A program made the translations under genes and the position numbers. This document shows, in pieces, positions 58,547 through 64,000 of a stretch of 64,000 nt of DNA; position 1 is the first letter of the stretch, and every line of letters starts with the position of its first letter. The notes under the pieces are model-generated. The model was given only the letters and a program-made list of their open reading frames with translations. It was not told the DNA's origin and did no database searches. The stretch is from positions 1 to 64,000 of the forward strand of contig DASWHW010000050.1 in assembly GCA_036397975.1 (NCBI GenBank), written 5' to 3'. Source of the DNA: SZUA-287 sp036397975. GTDB taxonomy: Bacteria > Bacteroidota > Ignavibacteria > UBA10030 > UBA6906.

Positions 58547-60823
58547 TCAAATATTGAAAGCGAAAACAAAATACAGGGCAAGCGCTCCAAGAACCGCAAG
58601 AACGATGTACGTCTGGATTTTCCCAGTCTGGAGCTTTCGGAGAATCAGTCCCCCGAACCCGAACACATATGCGGACGCGTTCACCAAGCCGTCGACCACA
58701 TAAGTATCAAATCCACCAGCTCCTCCCCACACTAAGAACACGACCAGACCTCCGCTCAGCAGTGCTGTCAAAAGGGCAAGCATCACCGAACCCATGTTCG
58801 CCTCTGCCGGCCATACCCAGCTGCCAATGGAAATCGCCACATAAATTGCGAGAGCAATACCGACAAAAAGGAATGCCCCTGCACTAACTTTCTTCCCATC
58901 CCGCGATGCGTAGGTAAAGCCGAACACTACGTTTTTCGTCCAGCTTGCAGAACCGTTTACCATCCCATCCACAATGGTCGAGTCGATCCAACGGAGAACA
59001 TTCGTGAGTGCTAGAGTTCCCGCAACGACCACTCCATTGTAGACCCGATCAAACCCCCACTTGTCCAGGAGAAACGCATGAACTCCCGGAAGCGCACCTG
59101 CCACCCGATCAGCACTGATTTTTTTCCAGTAATACGTGGCGAATGCAACCAGAATTCCCGCGCCTGCAATTAAAATAGAAAGTAATAGCGCTGGCGTATG
59201 TGCATGATGTACCGCTTCGTCAAACATCTCTCCTCCCGGTGCAGCAACCGTTGATGGAACAACGCTCTCTGGCCGCGGGACTGCGTTCGTAAACCACCCC
59301 TCCGTGCCAAAAGGGTTAAGATTGAAGGTGAAGAAGAAGTATACGGACAGCGCCGCAAGAATCATAAGAGGCACCGTCATAACCCTTGGTGATTCATGGA
59401 TATGGTCGATGCGATGAGCATCAGCGTGTTCTCCAAGAAATGTGCGGATGACGATGCGGAACATATAGAACGATGTTAGGCCGGCAACTAGAAAACCGAG
59501 AACCGGGATGAGAATGTGTCCGGACAACGAGTTGAAAGCCAAAGTCCCGGCAAGGATGGAGTCTTTGCTTAAGAAACCGCTTGTGAAAGGAACTCCGGAG
59601 ATCGCGAGCGTATAGATTGTGAAGGTCAAGAACGTTATCGGCATCTTGTGTCGAAGACCGCCCATGTTGCAAATGTCCTGCGGGTCAGTGTGATGATCTC
59701 CCTGATGATGAAGGGCATGGTGCATCGAATGAATGACAGACCCTGATCCCAGGAACAGTCCCGCCTTGAACATGGCATGGGTTGCGAGATGGAAGAAACC
59801 TGCGGTAAACGCTCCCACCCCCAACGCCATCACCATGTATCCCAGCTGGGAGATGGTGGAGTACGCAAGAACCTTCTTGATGTCATTCTGTGCAATAGCG
59901 ATCGTCGCCGCGATGAACGCAGTAATGGCACCGGTATATGCAATGACTGTCAGCGCCTCGGCCGTCATCAAAGGAAATGTCCTGGCAACAAGGTACACGC
60001 CGGCGGCAACCATCGTTGCAGCATGAATCAACGCACTCACCGGTGTCGGACCTTCCATCGCATCGGGTAACCAGACGTGCAATGGAAATTGTGCGGACTT
60101 CCCAATGGCGCCGCAGAAAATAAGTATTCCCACAACCGTGAGAACCGTTTCACTGTCAAAAGGCAGCACGCCGCTCCCGATACGACCAAAAATCTCCGAG
60201 AGCATGAAGGTGTGGTAAGTCGCATACAGAATCATGATGCCGATAAAGAACCCGACATCGCCAATTCGATTTACGATGAATGCTTTTATGGCTGCATCCG
60301 ACGCACTCTTCTTCTCGTACCAATGGCCGATCAGGAGATAGGAACTCAATCCCACAAGCTCCCATCCCACGTACAGAAGGAATAGGTTGTTTGCAAGAAC
60401 GATCATGAGCATCGAGAATGAGAAGAGCCCGAGGTATCCAAAATACCGGGAGTACCGAACATCCCCATGCATGTACGCAGTCGAAAAGAAGTGAACTACG
60501 GTGCTCACAAGGGTTACCACGACCAGCATGATGGCGGCAAGGTTGTCCACCGCGAAACCGAGGTTGACCTGCAATGGACCGATACCGGGAACATCGCGAA
60601 AGTCTATCCACGTGAAATTAAGTGAGAGAGTCTCCGCCGGAGCTGTGACCAGCTTTTGCACCAGGATGAAGATGGATAAGCCGAGGGCACTGGTTATGAG
60701 GAGAGTCTCAAGCCAGTCCCCCTGTCTTGGAAGTTTCTTTCCGAAGAACATCATCAACACGAACCCCGCAAGGGGGAGCGTCAGGACGACCAGGGAGAGC
60801 GTTATGAGCATTTCAGAGTTCAC
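58547..60823 (-). CDS. nuoL: NADH-quinone oxidoreductase subunit L
   Basis: A 758-residue antiporter-like subunit carrying the long lateral helix of complex I. Motifs: YVGWELVGLSSYLLIG (essential Glu), FPLHVWLPDAMEGPTPVSALIHAATMV and KVLAYSTISQLGYM. It is longer than E. coli NuoL (613), mainly from a C-terminal extension with extra helices. A histidine-rich loop (HHALHHQGDHHTDPQD) precedes the MGGLR motif, as in many related bacteria. Start GTG 60823 or ATG 60811. Confidence 0.96.
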   Translation of the reverse strand: MNSEMLITLSLVVLTLPLAGFVLMMFFGKKLPRQGDWLETLLITSALGLSIFILVQKLVTAPAETLSLNFTWIDFRDVPGIGPLQVNLGFAVDNLAAIMLVVVTLVSTVVHFFSTAYMHGDVRYSRYFGYLGLFSFSMLMIVLANNLFLLYVGWELVGLSSYLLIGHWYEKKSASDAAIKAFIVNRIGDVGFFIGIMILYATYHTFMLSEIFGRIGSGVLPFDSETVLTVVGILIFCGAIGKSAQFPLHVWLPDAMEGPTPVSALIHAATMVAAGVYLVARTFPLMTAEALTVIAYTGAITAFIAATIAIAQNDIKKVLAYSTISQLGYMVMALGVGAFTAGFFHLATHAMFKAGLFLGSGSVIHSMHHALHHQGDHHTDPQDICNMGGLRHKMPITFLTFTIYTLAISGVPFTSGFLSKDSILAGTLAFNSLSGHILIPVLGFLVAGLTSFYMFRIVIRTFLGEHADAHRIDHIHESPRVMTVPLMILAALSVYFFFTFNLNPFGTEGWFTNAVPRPESVVPSTVAAPGGEMFDEAVHHAHTPALLLSILIAGAGILVAFATYYWKKISADRVAGALPGVHAFLLDKWGFDRVYNGVVVAGTLALTNVLRWIDSTIVDGMVNGSASWTKNVVFGFTYASRDGKKVSAGAFLFVGIALAIYVAISIGSWVWPAEANMGSVMLALLTALLSGGLVVFLVWGGAGGFDTYVVDGLVNASAYVFGFGGLILRKLQTGKIQTYIVLAVLGALALYFVFAFNI

Positions 60824-60840
60824 AGATCAGGTAAGGTTAT

Positions 60841-61191
60841 TCATTCTTTCAGGCTTGACACCTCGTCTACATTCACCGTACTAAACCTATGGAATATGTT
60901 CAGGACAATCGCGAGTGCGACCGCAGCTTCCGCGGCGGCCAGAATAATAACAAAGATTGCCGCGGTCTGCCCGTCGAGTGACCCATTGTAGCGTGAAAAG
61001 GCAATAAGGTTTATGTTTGCCGCATTCAGGACAAGCTCGATTCCCATCAGAAGCAAAATCGCGTTGCGTCGCGTAATGATTGCATACAGCCCTAAAGAAA
61101 AGAGCGCCGCACTCACAAGAAGAAAGTGCGCAAGTTGAACTTGCGGCAGCCACCCGATGAAATTTTCCAAGTTATTGATCCATGTTTCCAT
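60841..61191 (-). CDS. nuoK: NADH-quinone oxidoreductase subunit K
   Basis: A 116-residue three-helix membrane subunit. The buried glutamates sit in LLLMGIELVLNAANIN and AAAEAAVALAIVL, the charges proposed to relay protons. It is about 15 residues longer than usual at the N-terminus (METWINNLENFIGW). It is 11 bp behind nuoJ. Confidence 0.94.
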   Translation of the reverse strand: METWINNLENFIGWLPQVQLAHFLLVSAALFSLGLYAIITRRNAILLLMGIELVLNAANINLIAFSRYNGSLDGQTAAIFVIILAAAEAAVALAIVLNIFHRFSTVNVDEVSSLKE

Positions 61192-61202
61192 TGCTGTCTT
61201 CT

Positions 61203-61700
61203 TTATCGATTACGACGGGCAATCAGCGCTGCGCCAATGAGGGCCACCAGCAAAACCACCGATGCTATCTCGAAGGGAAGGAGATACGACGTCATCAACA
61301 TTTCCCCTAACAACTGCGTTGTGGCATCGACCGCCGATACCGGCAACTGAGCGTCCTTCCAGTTTGAATAAAAAACTCCTGCCAATAATCCGGCAAGAAT
61401 GGAGACCGCAATGCCGGCTGGCCATGCTTGCATCGTCCCGGTCTTTATTTTCACGTTAATGACCTTATTCGTCAACATCACGCCAAAAAGCATGAGGACG
61501 AGGATTCCTCCCACATAAATGAGAATCTGGGTAACAGCCAGAAAGTCGGCTCGCAGAAGCACGTAAATACCCGCAACACCGAAGAAGGTGAAGAGCAGAG
61601 AGAACGCCGCATGAACAATGTTCTTCGAGAACACAACAACGCATGCCGAACCGATGGTGATCAGTGCAAACACATAGAAAACTATATCGAACAGTTCCAT
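61203..61700 (-). CDS. nuoJ: NADH-quinone oxidoreductase subunit J
   Basis: A 165-residue membrane subunit with five hydrophobic segments. The helix with the pi-bulge reads ILIYVGGILVLMLFGVML, the conserved mark of NuoJ. It lies 5 bp behind nuoI. Confidence 0.93.
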   Translation of the reverse strand: MELFDIVFYVFALITIGSACVVVFSKNIVHAAFSLLFTFFGVAGIYVLLRADFLAVTQILIYVGGILVLMLFGVMLTNKVINVKIKTGTMQAWPAGIAVSILAGLLAGVFYSNWKDAQLPVSAVDATTQLLGEMLMTSYLLPFEIASVVLLVALIGAALIARRNR

Positions 61701-61705
61701 TTCGT

Positions 61706-62230
61706 TTATGCCTTCGCTGGCGTCGCCTTGGCGGGCTGGGCTGCCTCTTGTATGGCGAGCTTACTTTTTGCTTCGTCAATTTCCGCCGGACTCATTGTTG
61801 CATACCGGTAAATAAGATTGTCTCTTTCAAATTCAGAAAATTCATAGACGTCCGTCATCTTGATGCACTCTGTCGGGCAGGGATAGACGCAGAGTCCGCA
61901 GTAGCAGCACTTCGCAATGTCTATGTCAAACCTGGGGACATACAGCCGCTTTTTCGTTCCAACCGAGGTCAGCCCAAGATCGACATCGGAAGTGGATTTG
62001 AGTGTCTCGATAGTAATGCAATTCACCGGGCAGGCCATGGAACACTGATCGCATCCGATACAATCATCCATGTTAACATAGAGCCGATTGCGGGCGCGCT
62101 CGGGTAGTTTCAGTTTCACATCGGGGTATTGAATCGTAACCGCCGGCGTAAACAAATGCAGGAACGTTACCTTCATTCCCACAAGAACGGTCCAGATACC
62201 TAAATAAATATTCTTGAAATACGTACTCAT
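61706..62230 (-). CDS. nuoI: NADH-quinone oxidoreductase subunit I
   Basis: A 174-residue ferredoxin-like subunit with two 4Fe-4S clusters (N6a, N6b). Ligands: Cys57, 60, 63, 67 and Cys98, 101, 104, 108. An N-terminal amphipathic/hydrophobic helix anchors it to the membrane arm. The C-terminal tail is alanine- and proline-rich. Start is ATG 62230; GTG 62236 two codons earlier has slightly better spacing to GAGGT. Confidence 0.95.
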   Translation of the reverse strand: MSTYFKNIYLGIWTVLVGMKVTFLHLFTPAVTIQYPDVKLKLPERARNRLYVNMDDCIGCDQCSMACPVNCITIETLKSTSDVDLGLTSVGTKKRLYVPRFDIDIAKCCYCGLCVYPCPTECIKMTDVYEFSEFERDNLIYRYATMSPAEIDEAKSKLAIQEAAQPAKATPAKA

Positions 62231-62249
62231 CCGCACTGCATTACCTCGG

Positions 62250-63314
62250 TTAACGATCCAACATGATCAAAAATCCAATACCAATAATGAACACAAACGA
62301 AAATGGAATTAGCACCTTCCATCCCACATACATTAGTTGGTCGACCCTGAGTCGTGGGAGAGTCCAACGAAGCCAGATCTGGACGAAAACGACGGCCATG
62401 CCTTTGGATAAGAACCAGAACACACCCCACAACGGGCCGCTGAGAAAACCACCAAACGGACTGTTCCATCCACCCAGAAAGAGCGTGGCTGCGATTGCCG
62501 CAACCGCAAACATATTGGCATACTCTGCCAGGAAGAACAAAGCAAACTTCATCCCCGCATATTCTGTATGGTAACCAGCAACAAGCTCTGACTCCGCTTC
62601 GGGAATATCAAACGGTGTACGGTTTACTTCCGCGAGCGAGGCGACAAAGTACATGAACATTGGGACCAACATCAAACCATAATACTTGAAGGCAAACCAA
62701 TTCCAGAACCATCCAGTTTGTGCATGATTGATCTGCTGAAGGTCGAATGTCCCGGCAATCATAACCACGGGGAGAAGTGAGAGCGCAACAGGAATTTCGT
62801 AGCTGACAACTTGCGCCGCGGATCGCATTGCACCAAACAAAGACCACTTGTTATTGGAGGCCCATCCGGCCATCAGGAGTCCGATAACAGCGAGCGAAGA
62901 AATTGCGATGATGAAGAAGAGACCGACGTTGATTTCCGCGCCAATGTACGCCGCGCTGAAAGGAATCGCTGCATACGCCGCAAACGCTCCGACAAAGACC
63001 ACAAACGGGGCAAGGAAATACAATCGTTTGTCCGCAGCAGTGGGAACGGTATCCTCCTTTTGAATCAGCTTCAGGATATCGGCGATTGTTTGCGCCCACC
63101 CATGCCATCCGCCGACGCGCATAGGGCCGAGACGGTCCTGCATATGCGCAGCGATTTTCCTTTCCAACCACACCGCAAATAGCGCAAATGGAAGAATCCA
63201 TAGGAAGAGCGGAACAGCAGCCATCGCGAAGTAGACAATAATATCGTTGGTAAGAAATGGGAGGCCAAGTACCTGTGCAGCCCAGTTGAGTATGCCCTTG
63301 AGAATCTCCTCCAT
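62250..63314 (-). CDS. nuoH: NADH-quinone oxidoreductase subunit H
   Basis: A 354-residue eight-helix subunit lining the quinone channel. Family marks: [19 protein letters not shown] near 55-73, [10 protein letters not shown], and [24 protein letters not shown] in the C-half (shown here as separate stretches EVNRTPFD and EAESELVAG). The start ATG 63314 (MEEILKG) is 2 bp after the nuoD stop; the longer frame back to 63428 overlaps nuoD and is rejected. Confidence 0.95.
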   Translation of the reverse strand: MEEILKGILNWAAQVLGLPFLTNDIIVYFAMAAVPLFLWILPFALFAVWLERKIAAHMQDRLGPMRVGGWHGWAQTIADILKLIQKEDTVPTAADKRLYFLAPFVVFVGAFAAYAAIPFSAAYIGAEINVGLFFIIAISSLAVIGLLMAGWASNNKWSLFGAMRSAAQVVSYEIPVALSLLPVVMIAGTFDLQQINHAQTGWFWNWFAFKYYGLMLVPMFMYFVASLAEVNRTPFDIPEAESELVAGYHTEYAGMKFALFFLAEYANMFAVAAIAATLFLGGWNSPFGGFLSGPLWGVFWFLSKGMAVVFVQIWLRWTLPRLRVDQLMYVGWKVLIPFSFVFIIGIGFLIMLDR

Positions 63315-63316
63315 GA

Positions 63317-64000
63317 CTATCGATCCACCTCCCCAAGAACGATATCGATGCTGCCCAGAATCGCTATTACATCGGCGATCATCGCTCCCCTGCTCATCGC
63401 CGGCAGTGCGGAGAGATTGACGAAGCAAGGAGACTTCACTTTAACACGGAACGGGCTGGTGGTTCCATCCGCAATAATGTAATAGCCCAACTCCCCTTTG
63501 GGGGCCTCGGTGCGGACATATACTTCATTCGCATCCGGTCGAATTCTTTTTGGAACTGCCGATTGAACATTCCCCTCAGGAATTTTTTCAACCGCCTGTT
63601 CGATGATGCGGACACATTGCTCCATCTCCCGCACCCGGACAATATATCGATCCCAGCAATCGCCTACGGTCCCCATCTCACCCTTGCCCGTAGGAACCTC
63701 AAATTCGAACCGATCATAAACGGAGTAAGGATCATTCCTTCGCAAATCCCAATGAACACCCGACCCCCGTAAAACGGGACCGCTCACGGCGTAGTTCAGT
63801 GCCACGTCCGCCGGAAGAACGCCAACGTTTGCAGTCCGCTCAATAAAAATCTTGTTATACGAAAGCAATTCATTCAATTCCGCAATGGTCGATCTGAATG
63901 TCCGGCAGAAGTTCTTCGCCTTGTCCTGGAAATTTGCCGGTATATCATGGGAGAGGCCACCAATCCACATGTAATTGTAGAGAAGCCTGGCACCACAAGT
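63317..64000 (-). CDS. nuoD: NADH-quinone oxidoreductase subunit D, partial
   Basis: The C-terminal about 227 residues of NuoD, the 49-kDa hydrogenase-like subunit at the quinone site. The frame stays open to the window edge and starts there with [15 protein letters not shown], a conserved internal motif, so the gene continues beyond 64000. The end is [21 protein letters not shown], the normal C-terminus. nuoEFG do not follow; nuoH comes next after 2 bp. Confidence 0.95.
   Translation of the reverse strand, partial: TCGARLLYNYMWIGGLSHDIPANFQDKAKNFCRTFRSTIAELNELLSYNKIFIERTANVGVLPADVALNYAVSGPVLRGSGVHWDLRRNDPYSVYDRFEFEVPTGKGEMGTVGDCWDRYIVRVREMEQCVRIIEQAVEKIPEGNVQSAVPKRIRPDANEVYVRTEAPKGELGYYIIADGTTSPFRVKVKSPCFVNLSALPAMSRGAMIADVIAILGSIDIVLGEVDR

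Noticed and set aside
59650..59720. Histidine-rich insertion in NuoL as a metal-binding novelty
   Set aside because: Similar His-rich loops before the MGGLR motif occur in NuoL of related bacteria as far as I recall, so it is probably ordinary.
63315..63428. N-terminal extension of nuoH
   Set aside because: It overlaps the conserved end of nuoD; the family start MEEILKG at 63314 fits better.
1..64000. tRNA genes, CRISPR arrays, insertion sequences, prophage
   Set aside because: No T-loop/acceptor patterns, no regularly spaced direct repeats and no transposase, integrase or phage genes were seen by reading; a tRNAscan or CRISPR search could still find a missed tRNA.

Overview
The window is a dense, mostly housekeeping stretch of a bacterial chromosome with about 58 protein genes, one RNase P RNA and very little intergenic DNA. 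I saw no insertion sequence, prophage, CRISPR array or tRNA. Three things point to the Bacteroidota-Chlorobiota group (for example an Ignavibacteria- or Kapabacteria-like lineage): a recurring promoter pattern TTG-N20-TAnnTT(T)G close to the Bacteroidota consensus, several genes without a clear Shine-Dalgarno site, and a complex I cluster in which nuoD runs straight into nuoH. The phylum is an inference and no genus is claimed.

Layout. 1-0.5 kb: remnants of a small decayed reading frame. 0.5-4.2 kb (minus): plsY, split transketolase, HtrA protease. 4.3-7.8 kb (plus): larB, cystathionine beta-synthase, cystathionine gamma-synthase/lyase. 7.9-14.6 kb (plus): nucleotidyltransferase/pseudo-phosphohexomutase fusion, ptsN, an unknown gene, lgt, a glutaredoxin-like gene, a small membrane protein, rlmB and thrC, the last five linked by 4-nt overlaps. 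14.6-28 kb (minus): an NtrC-type regulator, an unknown exported protein, acyl-CoA carboxylase beta, acyl-CoA dehydrogenase, MeaB, a sugar epimerase, purD, a glycosyltransferase, an M24 peptidase, guaB and a glutaryl-CoA-dehydrogenase-like gene. 28-31 kb: a signalling island with a second NtrC-type regulator, a single-domain receiver and, divergently, a receiver-DHp protein with no ATPase domain. 31-40.5 kb (plus): nif3-like gene, zinc-ribbon coiled-coil gene, rnpB, recJ, yebC, ruvC, ruvA, ruvB, a CoA-acylating aldehyde dehydrogenase and a 3-methyladenine glycosylase. 40.5-47.4 kb (minus): uvrA, then isoaspartyl peptidase-rsmB-lipoprotein-DUF58 as one operon. 47.5-52.2 kb (minus): clpB and dnaK. 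52.7-54.3 kb (plus): birA and coaX. 54.3-64 kb (minus): a YCF48-like lipoprotein and nuoN, M, L, K, J, I, H and partial D, which runs off the right edge.

How the genes work together. Complex I indicates a respiratory metabolism. Acyl-CoA dehydrogenases, a carboxylase and MeaB indicate catabolism of acyl-CoAs, probably from branched-chain or other amino acids. RecJ, RuvABC, UvrA and the glycosylase form a DNA-repair block, and ClpB with DnaK a protein-rescue block. The parts that look least ordinary are the signalling island, the leader in front of the nif3-like gene, the catalytically degenerate mutase half of the nucleotidyltransferase fusion, and the C-terminal tail of the aldehyde dehydrogenase. 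No large unknown multi-gene system is evident.
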